Source of the DNA: Podospora pseudocomata
Lineage: Eukaryota; Ascomycota; Sordariomycetes; Sordariales; Podosporaceae
DNA: 64,000 nucleotides
Assembly (NCBI RefSeq): GCF_035222375.1
Contig: NC_085889.1
Location: 744,001-808,000 of the forward strand
Direction: 5' to 3'
The notes under the pieces are model-generated. The model ran no database searches. It worked only from the letters and a program-made list of their open reading frames with translations, and was not told where the DNA came from. The position numbers were made by a program, and so were the translations under genes. Positions 45,624-55,581 of the stretch are shown here, piece after piece (the stretch's first letter is position 1; each line of letters opens with the position of its first letter).

Positions 45624-46183
45624 TTAGAAACCCCTCATGCCTCCCCTACGGGGGACGAACTGCTTTCCACCTCGGTCGAGAATCTCGATAACAGTCATCC
45701 AAGGCTGGTCATGGGGTGTTTGGACGACGTGAGTTTTGATTTGGACGCATTGCTGGTCGGCATAGTAGAGAGACCAGGTTGATACCAAGCCCGTGAGGCT
45801 AAGTAGAAACAATTGACTGCAGGTAGAAGTGTTAGACTTCTTTCCGCATAATCTGTGACGAAGGATTCAAGCTCTTACCGATTGTCCCTGCGAATGAAGT
45901 AGTCCTCAACTAGGGGGTGGCTTCCCCTGACAATTTGTTGAAACTTGGCATCAATCTTGTCTTTGCGTCGCATATATTGCTTCTGGATCTTGCTCCAGGA
46001 GATGCAATCCGGAGCATGACGGCAGACCTCAGAGTTGGGGTGCTGCAACTTGTGAAACTGGCGATAAATGGCGTTCGGCAAGCGGTGGCCGATAATGGTG
46101 TGAATCCTGTGCTTCCACTCCGAGCAAAGATAGACGTCCTCCCGACGTTTCACATCGGTCTTGGCTTGATAACATTGATTCAT
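45624..46183 (-). CDS. Hypothetical protein, possibly the 3' part of a decayed gene
   Basis: Exons are complement 45879-46183 and 45624-45816, with a 62-base intron (45817-45878, GTAAGA..CTGCAG) joining RRDNR to QLFLLS in frame; the product is 165 residues from the ATG at 46183. The text is clearly protein-like (EWKHRIHTIIGHRLPNAIYR, PDCISWSKIQKQYMRRKDK) with basic, Trp- and Cys-containing segments, and the last exon has a hydrophobic stretch. Coding-like text also continues upstream of the ATG but is cut by two in-frame TGA codons and a frame change, so the gene may be broken and this start fortuitous. No domain is recognised. Confidence 0.5.
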
Positions 46184-46777
46184 GTGTCATCGACCCAGGA
46201 CCTCCACAAGTCAGTCCTCGCGAGTGTCGTCGAGCTGATCGTGCCACGTCTTCAGGGCAGCTATGTCTCGGGTGTGATCTTGGGATTCCTGTCTTCCAAC
46301 TCGATCGTGATACCGCCGTCATTGTGGCTCTCAGAGTCGAAGGGTGGCTCTCTGAAATAATCAGTGGTTTGTTTCTGCGGTCGATCATACTTGTTTTTCT
46401 TCGTTCAGCCATTTCTCACGAGCCCAAGCATTGCTGGCTCGCACGGCGGCCGTAAAGGCTTTGTGGTCCTGCATCCCGTCAGGTTTGTTGTGTAGAATTC
46501 AAGGAGAGAATGTACACCAAAAGAAGAGTAAAAGATGACAGTCGGTCGAAGGTTTTCAATTTTCCAAGGTGGAATATTGGCAAGAGATTTGTGGCCGGCA
46601 AGACCTTAACTAGGTAGAAACCCCCTAGACCAACCTACATCGTTCCTTCCCTCTGCTACCTACTTGGCAAAAATCACTATATACTATCCCTCACACCGCC
46701 CCAAGACACCTCAGCCTGAGGATCGGCCCCTTTTAGGACCGACCGACCCCCTGAAGCTCCTCATTAGGGAACTGGAC
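46184..46777 (-). other. Degenerate coding-like sequence and spacer
   Basis: On the minus strand, frame text reading ALKTWHDQLDDTRED leads into the hypothetical gene but is interrupted by TGA at 46211-46213 and 46187-46189. Further upstream a second frame carries NDGGITIELEDRNPKITPET. This looks like the eroded N-terminal part of the same gene. The remainder, next to 46,778, is spacer. Confidence 0.4.
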
Positions 46778-47483
46778 CTATTGAACCAACCTCCGCTGCT
46801 CCCCATCATCTCTCTTCTCCTTCCCCTTAACCGGCACCCAAAGCCACAACACCTGCAAATGCCCCGGCGTGATCCCCATCTGATGGGCTCCCCAAAAGAA
46901 CTGCCACACTGGCTGCACAGCCTTCGTCTTGCCTACCTCCTGAACCGAGAAACTGTCCCCGCTATCGTCATCATTTTCCGGAGCATCCGGGATGTCGTAG
47001 TAGCACCCCAGGTTCCCGTTGCAGAGGTATGGGTGTTTGAATCCTTGCTATTTCACGTACACCCAAAAATCAACATCGGTCTGCTAAAATTGAAAAGAGA
47101 GGTGACATGGTACTCACAATAGTATAATACCTCTCTCCATCAATCCCGGTCTTGGCCCCCTCGAGGCAGTGCCACGCGTACGTGTTCTTGCCGTAGTAGC
47201 TGTCCTTGTTGTTGGGCATGCTCTTGTCGTTGAACGTACAGACGCCCCTTGACGAGACGAGCATGTAGGGGTAGCTTTCCGTCCGCGTGAATGTGGCGCA
47301 GTTGGATTTGGACAGCAATCCCGACGCGGTCAGACAGCCGATGGTGTCTGTTGCCGGGTCGGCCGAGACGTAGGAGCTCGAGTTGAGGACGTGGATTTGG
47401 CCTTGGCCGACAAAGTCGTCTATTACGTTTGGGGATGCGAGTGCTGCTCCCAAGAGGAGGAAGATTGGTGATGAGGTTCTCAT
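46778..47483 (-). CDS. Small secreted hypothetical protein
   Basis: Exons are complement 47118-47483 and 46778-47047, with a 70-base intron (47048-47117, GTGAGT..AAATAG) joining GERYYTI to QGFKHPYLCNG; the product is 211 residues. A signal peptide is evident (MRTSSPIFLLLGAALASP). The mature part has at least six cysteines (IGCLTAS, NCATFTR, GVCTFND, WHCLEG, YLCNGNLGCYYD), which suggests disulfides. The C-terminal half ends in KGKEKRDDGEQRR. Another acceptor inside the intron (..TTTTAG) would give an early stop, so the chosen one is preferred. It is a candidate extracellular or effector-like protein; no family is recognised. Confidence 0.7.
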
Positions 47484-48558
47484 TGTGTTGTTGATTTGTG
47501 GTTGGGGTGAAAAAATGATTCTTGTGAAGAGGCTGTTGTTGGTGAGATGCGAAAAGTGATGACGAGGCTCAAGAAAGGCGGGGGATCACATGGCCCTTTT
47601 ATTCAGATCTGATCTCGAAGGATTTCTCGGCTGTGGGAGCACGAGATCATAGATCATCTATGTTGGTGCCAAAGGGAGGTGTGATTCGGACTGACAAAAA
47701 CCGGGGATAATTCCTCCATGACCGCTTCCCAGTTCCCATCAATATGGGGCCAAACACAACCTCATCGCATGTGTCAGACATCTATAAGCCTTTTTTGCTC
47801 TGCTATAGCTGTAGGGAATTTTCATCACCAAACCCAGTCGCGTCCAGACTTTTCCCTTCAGCGCGACGTCAAAAGGGCCCTGAGCTAGACCCAAGAAACA
47901 TTTAAAGTCGGTTCTGCCCAGTCGCCATGGTCGATCAGATATTACCTGCCAGACCTTGACAGATGCAAACTACTATGACAACCCCAGTCTTGGACATGAC
48001 CATGGGCAAAAGCCGAAAGTGACCAAGTGACTAATGCATGACTGTGGTAGGTACAGGTCTACAGCAGCCGACCGTTGCGCCGCTTTTCCCCGGATCGTCG
48101 CAGTAAACGGTCCTGAAGACAGGCTGACAGCTCGAGTTGGCTGGGCCGAGCACACCTTCCCCAACGGGCCGCCCATACAAAACGAGAAACACCCCAGACC
48201 CTCTTTCCGGTTGAAGTGAGCGGTTGAATGGCCGCGCTGGACGTCCTGATTAATTAAATACACTCCAACTCTGCAGCTCGTTTATCTACAGCGAACGCGG
48301 GGTACGGTCATGTTTCCTCTTTGATGGCAGGGGTTCGATTCCTGAGCACGGTACTTGGTTATTGCTCTCGGATTTGTCATGATTAGACGTCCAAGAAAAT
48401 CTAAAGTGCTGACGTGTGTGTCCATGAAACCTCTTTTGCTCTGAAAAGCTTGTTTCCGCACCTGCTTGATTTGGGGGTATCCTTTCAGGGGTACATTGAA
48501 GGTATAACTGACGGATTAGGGCCCTTTCCGGGAACTCGGATTCTGCTGTTGCTTTTTC
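47484..48558. other. Intergenic region
   Basis: About 1.07 kb without a supportable gene. A GGTTCGATTCC string at about 48,330 resembles a T-arm but has no matching tRNA body. Confidence 0.5.
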
Positions 48559-49531
48559 TTACCAGCTTTTGACCTGCCAGATGCCCAGATGATCAGTTCC
48601 TTCTCCTTGTGGATACGTCCGAGAAGGCCTGATGCGGGCCACTCGCTCCAGCGGTCCCTTGTTGGGCTGTTGCAGGGCCGATTGGGCTGCTTCGTCATTA
48701 TCAAAAACCCCGGTCCCACCGCCAGCCAACACATCGTAATAGATTCCTTCTCTCAAGGCCCATGGTGGACCAGGAAGCTTGAGGTCTTTGTAGAGGGGAA
48801 ATTCGAGGCAAACCAGCTTTGCAGGTTGAGGTCCGAGCAATTCTCCCATTCGACGGCCCCAGTCTCGACGCATCTCCGGGAGGAGAGCACATAAGAACTG
48901 GCCAATCAGCACAGACCCGAGCGGACATGGCATGGCAAAAGCAGCAGACTTACAGTGTAATCATAGATAAGATCAAAACCCTCAAAGGTCTCCCCCTCGC
49001 GCACACACTTGCCCTCCCAGTCGCGCTTGAAAAAGTCACCAGCCATAAACGTTACCTCTCCCCGCTGATCCTTCGGGTACTTTTCTTGATTCCCCTCTCC
49101 ATAGTTGTGTGCAAGGGGTGCATCTAGTTGCTTCGCGGCATAAGCCCTCGCGGTCTCGACACCGGTCGGTGAGACCTCAAGCCCATACACATCGAACCCA
49201 TGCAGGGCCAGCATCACGACGTCATAGCCTTTTCCGCAGCCCTACAATGATTGTTAACATTTCATGGCGCCATTCTGTGAAAGCCGAGTAAACATACCGG
49301 CACCAACGCCTTTGGCCTCCTTCGCTCACGCGACGGCCATGGAGCAGACTCGATCAAGTCAATAAGGGCAGGCGATGGCTTCCCCCTGTCCCAGAGATCG
49401 TTCTGCTGCGAGTCCCACAACGCCGACCACCCACTGGTCTGGGCGTCTCGGGTTGTGTGATTCGCCTGAAAATGCTTGATGAGCTTGGTGGGAACAAATG
49501 GTTCCCCGGAGTTTGGTGTGTTAGAAGTCAT
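48559..49531 (-). CDS. TPMT-family SAM-dependent thiol/halide methyltransferase
   Basis: Exons are complement 49298-49531, 48954-49241 and 48559-48897, with two 56-base introns in phase 0; the product is 286 residues. The first junction restores SAM motif I (VPGCGKGYDVVMLA), followed by VYGLEVSPTGVE and GDFF, and the second restores DLIYDYTFLCALLP. An N-terminal WSALWDSQQNDLWDRGKPSPAL element is characteristic of the thiopurine/thiol methyltransferase superfamily of fungi. Likely reactions are methylation of thiols or halides; the natural substrate is unknown. The Met at 49531 is chosen over an in-frame ATG 38 codons upstream because the latter lacks family-like sequence. Confidence 0.9.
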
Positions 49532-50240
49532 GGTTTCGATTTCTGGTTCGTGGTCAGGGCAAGCAACACAATCAAAGGCAAAGGCGCAGGACAAAAAGAC
49601 AACCCCTCTCAAATTATTCACAGGTTCACGGGAATACTTTCCCAAAAGTGGAGCCTAGCAACCGTGTCATGCCAAGCTGGGTTACATAAGCCATCTCCTT
49701 CTCCCCCTTTTCTACCCCTGAGATAATTGTTATAGTCATTGCTAGAACAAAAAGTCAACATGGGAGGGTTGGTGCAAGATGATAGCAAGCATTATATCAG
49801 CCACGAAGATTGACGATCGCCGTACCTAGTCGATTATTACCGAGCCAGCAACCGAAACATGGGGAAGCTCACTGCCCCCGCATCGACAACCTCCACGCCT
49901 ACTCGAAACGGAATATTGGAGACCGGCCCTTGAGGTGAAATCACTATACCAATTTAGCCTCGACCGAACTGCAGCCTCGCTCACCAGCAATTCTGTTTCG
50001 AAATCATGAAGGCCAAGCCAGACTTTGCTGCGTTCATGTCTCCACGCCCGTATGAGGCTATATATCGAAAGGCCTATTTACCTTACCACCCGGCTCAAAT
50101 CCGACCATGCGGCTCTCACCCACGGCAATCTCACATCTTCACATCCCAATGTTCATAAAACACCATCCTCTCACCCATCCCACCACCATGACCCTTTCAA
50201 CCACCACCGATCAACTACCAACAAACTCCCCCAGAGCATC
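49532..50240. other. Divergent promoter region
   Basis: About 710 bases between the divergent methyltransferase and esterase genes. The open frame upstream of 50,241 (from about 50,025) is leader sequence without a family match. Confidence 0.5.
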
Positions 50241-51110
50241 ATGGCCAAACTCACCCTCCTCACCCTCCTAGGTCTGCTGACCCCAACAGCCCTCTCCCTC
50301 CGCCCCTCCCCCGGCTGCGGCAAAACCCCCGCCCTCGTAACCTCCTCTTCCACCACCACCCCCCTCCGAATAACCTCCAACAACAAACAACGCGAATTCT
50401 TCGTCCGCCTCCCCCAAAACTACAACTCCTCGACCCCCCACCGCCTAATCTTCACCCTCCACGCCCTAGGCGGCACAGCCCAGCAAGTCATCGCCGGCCA
50501 AGGGGGCTACCTCCCCTACTACGGCCTCCCCCCCCTAGCCAACTCCTCCACCACCCCAACAGTCTTCGTAATCCCCAACGGCCTCAACAACGGCTGGCAA
50601 AACTCCAACGGCGAGGACGTCACCTTCCTCCGCTCCGTCCTCTCCACCGTCGAGTCAGACCTCTGCGTCGACCAGGACCTCCGCTTCTCCACCGGCTTCT
50701 CCTACGGCGCCGCAATGTCCTACTCGCTCGCCTGCTCGCTCGGGAGGGAGATCAGGGCCGTGGCCGCGCTGAGCGGGAACCCCCAGATCAGCGGGTGTGC
50801 CGCCGGCTCCGAGCCCGTCGCCTACTACGGCCAGCACGGGACGACGGACAACGTCTTGCCTCTGGCCCAGGCGAGGCAGATGAGGGATCGTTTCCTGAAA
50901 AATAACGGTTGCGCCGCCCAGGCTGAGCCGCCCGTCCCGGCGGCGGGAAGCCAGGGGAAGGTCAAGACGGTGTATACCGGTTGTTTGCCCGACAAGCCCG
51001 TCACGTTTGTCGTTTTCGACGGGGGCCATGTTCCCACCCCCAGGGAGACAGGCGAGAGCGAGACTTTTGCGCATAAGGAGACTTGGGAGTTCTTTAGTCA
51101 GTTTACCTGA
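50241..51110 (+). CDS. Secreted feruloyl esterase / PHB depolymerase-like hydrolase
   Basis: An intronless 289-residue protein. A signal peptide (MAKLTLLTLLGLLTPTALS) precedes PSPGCGKTPAL, the usual start of FaeD-type esterases. The catalytic triad is visible: GFSYGA (Ser 154), HGTTDNVLP (Asp 203) and DGGHVPTP (His 263). The RLPQNYNSSTPHRLIFTLHA strand and oxyanion region also match the CE1/LpqC group. Expected role is cleavage of ferulate or acetyl esters from plant cell-wall xylan outside the cell. The first half has an extremely C-rich third-codon-position bias. The Met at 50241 is chosen because it gives the signal peptide. Confidence 0.92.
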   Translation: MAKLTLLTLLGLLTPTALSLRPSPGCGKTPALVTSSSTTTPLRITSNNKQREFFVRLPQNYNSSTPHRLIFTLHALGGTAQQVIAGQGGYLPYYGLPPLANSSTTPTVFVIPNGLNNGWQNSNGEDVTFLRSVLSTVESDLCVDQDLRFSTGFSYGAAMSYSLACSLGREIRAVAALSGNPQISGCAAGSEPVAYYGQHGTTDNVLPLAQARQMRDRFLKNNGCAAQAEPPVPAAGSQGKVKTVYTGCLPDKPVTFVVFDGGHVPTPRETGESETFAHKETWEFFSQFT

Positions 51111-51282
51111 AACCGTCAAGTGGATAACAGCAGAGGGGTCATCAATGCGTACCAAGTTTTTTAGTTTCAAGTATTTTCATGTGCTCATTACTGCTCTGCT
51201 AGGAAAACGTACAAAGGCCTTAAATAAACCCATGAATCATCATCCTCAACAATCTGTCCCCACACCCTCCTGATACACACCC

Positions 51283-54200
51283 TTAAAACCTATCAACCCC
51301 AGTAACCCTGTTCATAGCCTCCTTCACATACCCACTAATATCGTTATCCCTCCCACAATGCTCACACTTGTGCATAACCTTCCCCTGCGGCACATTTACA
51401 TTGCCAGTCCCAACACCACCAACATTCCCATTGCCCGTACCCGAACTCGCAGCCCAGGCTCCAGTAGCAGCAGCAAGAGCATGGCTCACAAACTTATTCT
51501 GCCCAGTCATATACTGCTCAGACTGCACGGGCTGCATACCCCTCATCTTCAAGTCGCTGTTGTTGTTGTTGCTGTCTCGCGGAACTGAAGATCTGTAAGC
51601 ATTGGGCATCACCTCGGGGCTCATTTCCATAGAATGATCAGAAGGGCGGGAGACAGACTCTCTATACGCCTCAGGCATCACCTCGGGGCTCATTCCCTGC
51701 TGCTCATGCGGCTTGGTCACCGACTCCCGGTAGGTATCTGGCATGACTTCTGGGCTCATGCCCTTGGCCGTGCTGGGGAAAGAAGTATACCGAAGAGTGG
51801 CCGATTCGCCGGCGGCGGGGGGAGGGTTGGTAGCCTTGCCGGTCTCGGGAGCAGCGTGCACCGGAGGCGAGACAACCGTGTGGTGAGACGACGGGTGCGC
51901 GTTGGTTGGGCTGGAGGATGAGGCCGGAAGAGGCAGGTCCTTCAGATGGCTATCACGAGTGTCGATGTTGGAAGGCTGGCTTCGGTGATGCTGGGTGAAG
52001 GGAACACCAGTCGGCCCAGTGGGTGAAGACACGTTACGGTCGGACGAGTGCTGGTCATGGGCGTGGACGGTGGGCTCCGTGGTGCGACGGGAGTTGTCCT
52101 TGGGCTTAATCTTGACGCCCGAGGGTGTTCCAGAGGGCAGCTTGTTGTATGGCCCAGAGTCGGTCCTGTTCTGCGAAGGACGGCTGGACCCAGAGGCGGC
52201 AAGATCGTGTGCTCTGCTACCCTCGGTGGGGCCAGCATCTCTCTTGATACCAGATTCAGTACCGGAGGGGAGATGTTTGTACTGGCCGGAATCCTGAGTT
52301 AGATTCCCCTGGCGAGAGGTCTCAGTCGTTGAGCCGCGAGCCTTGTGTGCGGCCACGCCAGCAGCACCAGCGGCAGTAGCACCAGCGGCAGCGATGCCGG
52401 ATGCATTGCCGGACGAGAGATGGTTGTAGTTGTCAGGCTCTTGATTTATCTGACCCTCGGTTGAGTGGCGAGCGGTGTTCGAGTTATCGGTAGACTGGTC
52501 ACTCTTCACGCCAGATGTGGTGCCGGAAGCAAGATGGTTGTAAGCACCAGGCTCCTGCGTGACAACACCAGTCCGAGACCCATGAGACTCGGATTGACGA
52601 GCAGAGCCTAGAGCCACACCAGACGGAGTGCTAGACGAAAGATGGTTGTAGGCAGGCTCCTGAGCGGAGGATCCTGTGTGAGTATTGTTGGACTCGGATG
52701 GGTGGTTTGAGCTAAGCGGCCGACTAGAAGAGGCAAAGACATTGTAGTCACCAGGCGCGTTGGCCACTGGTCTGCTGGTATTGATGGACTCATGGACAGC
52801 TGACCCACGAGGGCTGATGTTGGTCGAGTTTGACTGGACGCCAGAGGGCAGAGTGTTGTAAACCACGTTGGTGTCTGGGTGCTGGTTGGTGGCTGTGTTT
52901 GCCGCGGTAGAGTCCCTTGATTGCCTCATAGCAAGTGGGGCACCGCTGGCGGCCGCGCCAACCACGGCAGCGGGAACCCAGCCATGAGAGCCCTTCGGAT
53001 CATCGTGAGGAGGGGAGGGCGGCTCTCTAGGATGCTCAAAAGGAGTGGAGGGGTCATCATGCTTGTGAGTAGCAAGTCCGACGGGAACAGCTGTGCCGGG
53101 AACTGGGTGGGCAGGATCGTGCTTGTGAGCAAGTTCAACAGCATCGAGGCCGACGGCAGATCCAACCCCTGAGCTTCTGGGCTGCCTAACTTGAGCTGTG
53201 TTGCTGGCGGGGGCTTGCGAAGCGAGCGGCTGGTTGGGGTGAGAAGAGAATGAAGGTTTCTCCTGGGTGTTTTGGTCCTCGGTGACCTTGCCGTCCTTGT
53301 CCTTCTTGTGATGCAGCAGCCCAAACGCACCGGCACCAGCAGCGGCACCGGCAGCAGCCTTGGTACTATTGTGATTCGAGTTATCAGTGTCAGTAGGGCT
53401 ATCGGAAGATGCCCTGCGGTCCTTGGGCTCGCTCCTGCTTCCCTTTCTAAGACGGTTGCGAGTCTTTGTGGTACCCGTCGTGCTTCCAACCAGAACAGGC
53501 TCTGGCTTGCGCTCAGCCTGCTGCACGGGAGGCTCGTGGGTCGAGGTATCTTCCTGAAGCCTCTCCTCGTCCTTGTGCCGGCTGAAGATGCCAAGAACCT
53601 TGTGCTTCTTCTCGCCTTGGACGGATCGGCTCCGGCTCCTGTGCTTGTCGACAGACGAGTTGCGTCTATCATCCCGCGGCTTACGCGAAAGGAGCCCGCC
53701 GGCAGCACGAGTGCCCTGATCCTCACTAGTGCTCCTCGAGTGCCTAGCCTGAGACTCGGTGTGGGAATTCTGAGCATCCTTGTCGTTCCTATTCTTGTCC
53801 GCCATGCCGTAAGCCGCGGCACCAGCACCGAGGGCAGCGGTGCCTGCAAGAGCAGCGTTGCGGCTGTTCGATGTCGACGTAGCTTCATCGTCCCGCGCGT
53901 TCTTGGGAGACGACGAAAGCGGGAATGCTCGTTGGGTGGGGGACTGTCGGCTCACGTTGATCTCACGGTCGGTCGGGCCTGAGCCAGGCGCTGCAACCAA
54001 AGCATTGTCCCGCGAGACACTGTGGGGGAGCGAAGAAGGTGGGACATTGGACCTGTCAGTTTCAGAGAATGTCTGCTTCTGCTGCCCTTCAGGAATCTCC
54101 GAAAGGGGGGCAGGAAGCACAGCACCGCCGGGGCCGCCAGCCGTGGCATTCCTGTTGCCGGTTGTGGCAGCCTGGCTGTGGCGCCTGCTCTCTGCATCCT

Positions 54201-54918
54201 GGCTGCCGTGGCCGGATACTGAGTTATATACTCCAGTACCCCTGGGAAAGTCAGCGGTGCCGACGATGTGGGATGTTTCGGAAGCTGCTGACCTTTGAGG
54301 GAGATGATGGTGCTGGTCATGGTCGTCCTGCGCGCTGCCATGACCTGTCACCGTGTTATAGATACCTCCGCTGGAAGCCTTTGGGAGGTCGCCCCAGTAT
54401 GGTGGGTCGGAGCGTTGCTCGTGGCTTCGACGCGGGGTTATGTCGGTGCTGTCAATCGTGTTGTGGTCATGGATGGCTGCTTCAGCCCCAGCGCCAACGG
54501 CAGCAGCACCAAGTGGCTTCTCATTGGCATTATTCCTTCGGATCGGGAACTCTTCATCACTGTTCTCTTTGGCCAACTGTCTTGGTTGTAGCGATCCATC
54601 ATCTGCTGGCCGGGAGGTCTGGTAGGGTCCAACATCGTCTCGGACGTAGGTGCCCCCACCAACTGCTTCTGATGGTCCAACCCAGCGGTCATTGTTGCCC
54701 TTGGCTGATTGGATGGTCTCGGACTCGGTAAAGTTGACACCGGAATCGGTATGAGCGTGGCCGCGGGAATCGGTCGCCTTGGGGAGCTTGTTGAGCTCAC
54801 GGTGGTGGTGACCTTGGTCTTGCTCTTCCGGGTACTGCCGGGGCTGCTGCACAGGTTCGTCGGCTGGAGTGGGTGGGATCGAGGAGGGGAAGGCCCCGGG
54901 AATGTGCTGCGCCGCCAT
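51283..54918 (-). CDS. Large intrinsically disordered repeat protein with C-terminal CxxC
   Basis: A single exon of 1,211 residues, very rich in Ser, Gly, Thr, His and Asn. About five copies of a short motif are seen, best formed as YNKLPSGTPSGVK, YNHLASGTTSGVK and YNHLSSGNASGI. Three copies of MSPEVMPxAYRESV lie near the C-terminus. Ala/Gly-rich hydrophobic patches (AALGAGAAAYG, AAAGAAAGAGAFG) recur, one beside a basic segment (KKHKVLGIFSRHKDEE). The end is KCEHCGRDNDISGYVKEAMN, a CxxC that could bind metal. No enzyme domain is present. It could be a scaffold or membrane-proximal protein. The ATG at 54918 is used since the frame's longer start is a TTG. I cannot name the family with confidence. 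Confidence 0.75.
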   Translation of the reverse strand: MAAQHIPGAFPSSIPPTPADEPVQQPRQYPEEQDQGHHHRELNKLPKATDSRGHAHTDSGVNFTESETIQSAKGNNDRWVGPSEAVGGGTYVRDDVGPYQTSRPADDGSLQPRQLAKENSDEEFPIRRNNANEKPLGAAAVGAGAEAAIHDHNTIDSTDITPRRSHEQRSDPPYWGDLPKASSGGIYNTVTGHGSAQDDHDQHHHLPQRSAASETSHIVGTADFPRGTGVYNSVSGHGSQDAESRRHSQAATTGNRNATAGGPGGAVLPAPLSEIPEGQQKQTFSETDRSNVPPSSLPHSVSRDNALVAAPGSGPTDREINVSRQSPTQRAFPLSSSPKNARDDEATSTSNSRNAALAGTAALGAGAAAYGMADKNRNDKDAQNSHTESQARHSRSTSEDQGTRAAGGLLSRKPRDDRRNSSVDKHRSRSRSVQGEKKHKVLGIFSRHKDEERLQEDTSTHEPPVQQAERKPEPVLVGSTTGTTKTRNRLRKGSRSEPKDRRASSDSPTDTDNSNHNSTKAAAGAAAGAGAFGLLHHKKDKDGKVTEDQNTQEKPSFSSHPNQPLASQAPASNTAQVRQPRSSGVGSAVGLDAVELAHKHDPAHPVPGTAVPVGLATHKHDDPSTPFEHPREPPSPPHDDPKGSHGWVPAAVVGAAASGAPLAMRQSRDSTAANTATNQHPDTNVVYNTLPSGVQSNSTNISPRGSAVHESINTSRPVANAPGDYNVFASSSRPLSSNHPSESNNTHTGSSAQEPAYNHLSSSTPSGVALGSARQSESHGSRTGVVTQEPGAYNHLASGTTSGVKSDQSTDNSNTARHSTEGQINQEPDNYNHLSSGNASGIAAAGATAAGAAGVAAHKARGSTTETSRQGNLTQDSGQYKHLPSGTESGIKRDAGPTEGSRAHDLAASGSSRPSQNRTDSGPYNKLPSGTPSGVKIKPKDNSRRTTEPTVHAHDQHSSDRNVSSPTGPTGVPFTQHHRSQPSNIDTRDSHLKDLPLPASSSSPTNAHPSSHHTVVSPPVHAAPETGKATNPPPAAGESATLRYTSFPSTAKGMSPEVMPDTYRESVTKPHEQQGMSPEVMPEAYRESVSRPSDHSMEMSPEVMPNAYRSSVPRDSNNNNSDLKMRGMQPVQSEQYMTGQNKFVSHALAAATGAWAASSGTGNGNVGGVGTGNVNVPQGKVMHKCEHCGRDNDISGYVKEAMNRVTGVDRF

Positions 54919-55581
54919 GTTCGTCAAGGGTCGAGAGGAGGTTGTCAATCAAATCTGCACGAGGTGGTCCGTCGTCACAAGATGCAGTCCGTGAGCAAAG
55001 TCTGAGGGAAGAGTAAGGCATGTACCACAAGGTACAGATGTGGGAGAGAGACAGATAGTAATTATGCAGTCTATTTGATATGCGTAGGAGTCAATCTGGG
55101 CCGGGTTGGGCCGGGCAGAGCTACGTCAACGGGGTCTCTTGATGTGGAATTTCCTCGATTCCCTTCAGGCTTCATTGAGGGACCGCCGATCTTGACATCA
55201 TCAGCTTGTGGAATCGTGGGGATTGACCAATGGCGTGTTGTAGAAAAAGCGGGCTCCCGCTCTGCCGGTCACGCCTTGACGCCTGGCTTGGCACGCTGCT
55301 CCAACTGTGGAAGCGGGTGCGTCACTGGCGCTGTGAAACAAAAGATATTACCCTGATTATCAAACCTTGGAAATGCTCTCGTGCGTCAGAGCTGAGAAGA
55401 GCCATCATCGATTGGACGCCCGCTGCCGGCTTAACCGCGTGAGTGGTCTGTTTGGATGGTATCGAGATGGTTGATTTTAACTCCGTGAGATGGGCTTGGC
55501 ACCTGGAGATCAGGGGAATCCTAACCCTTTTCACTTTACATGTAGGCGTTGACATCGACAACAATCAACAAACGTAACTGA
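54919..55581. other. Upstream region of the disordered protein gene
   Basis: About 660 bases with no supported gene; it should hold the promoter of the gene starting at 54,918 and the 3' end of the next gene. A GGGCCGGGTTGGGCCGGGC motif is present near 55,097. Confidence 0.5.

Noticed and set aside
48260-48360. tRNA gene suggested by a GGTTCGATTCC string
   Set aside because: No pairing acceptor, D or anticodon arm could be drawn around it.
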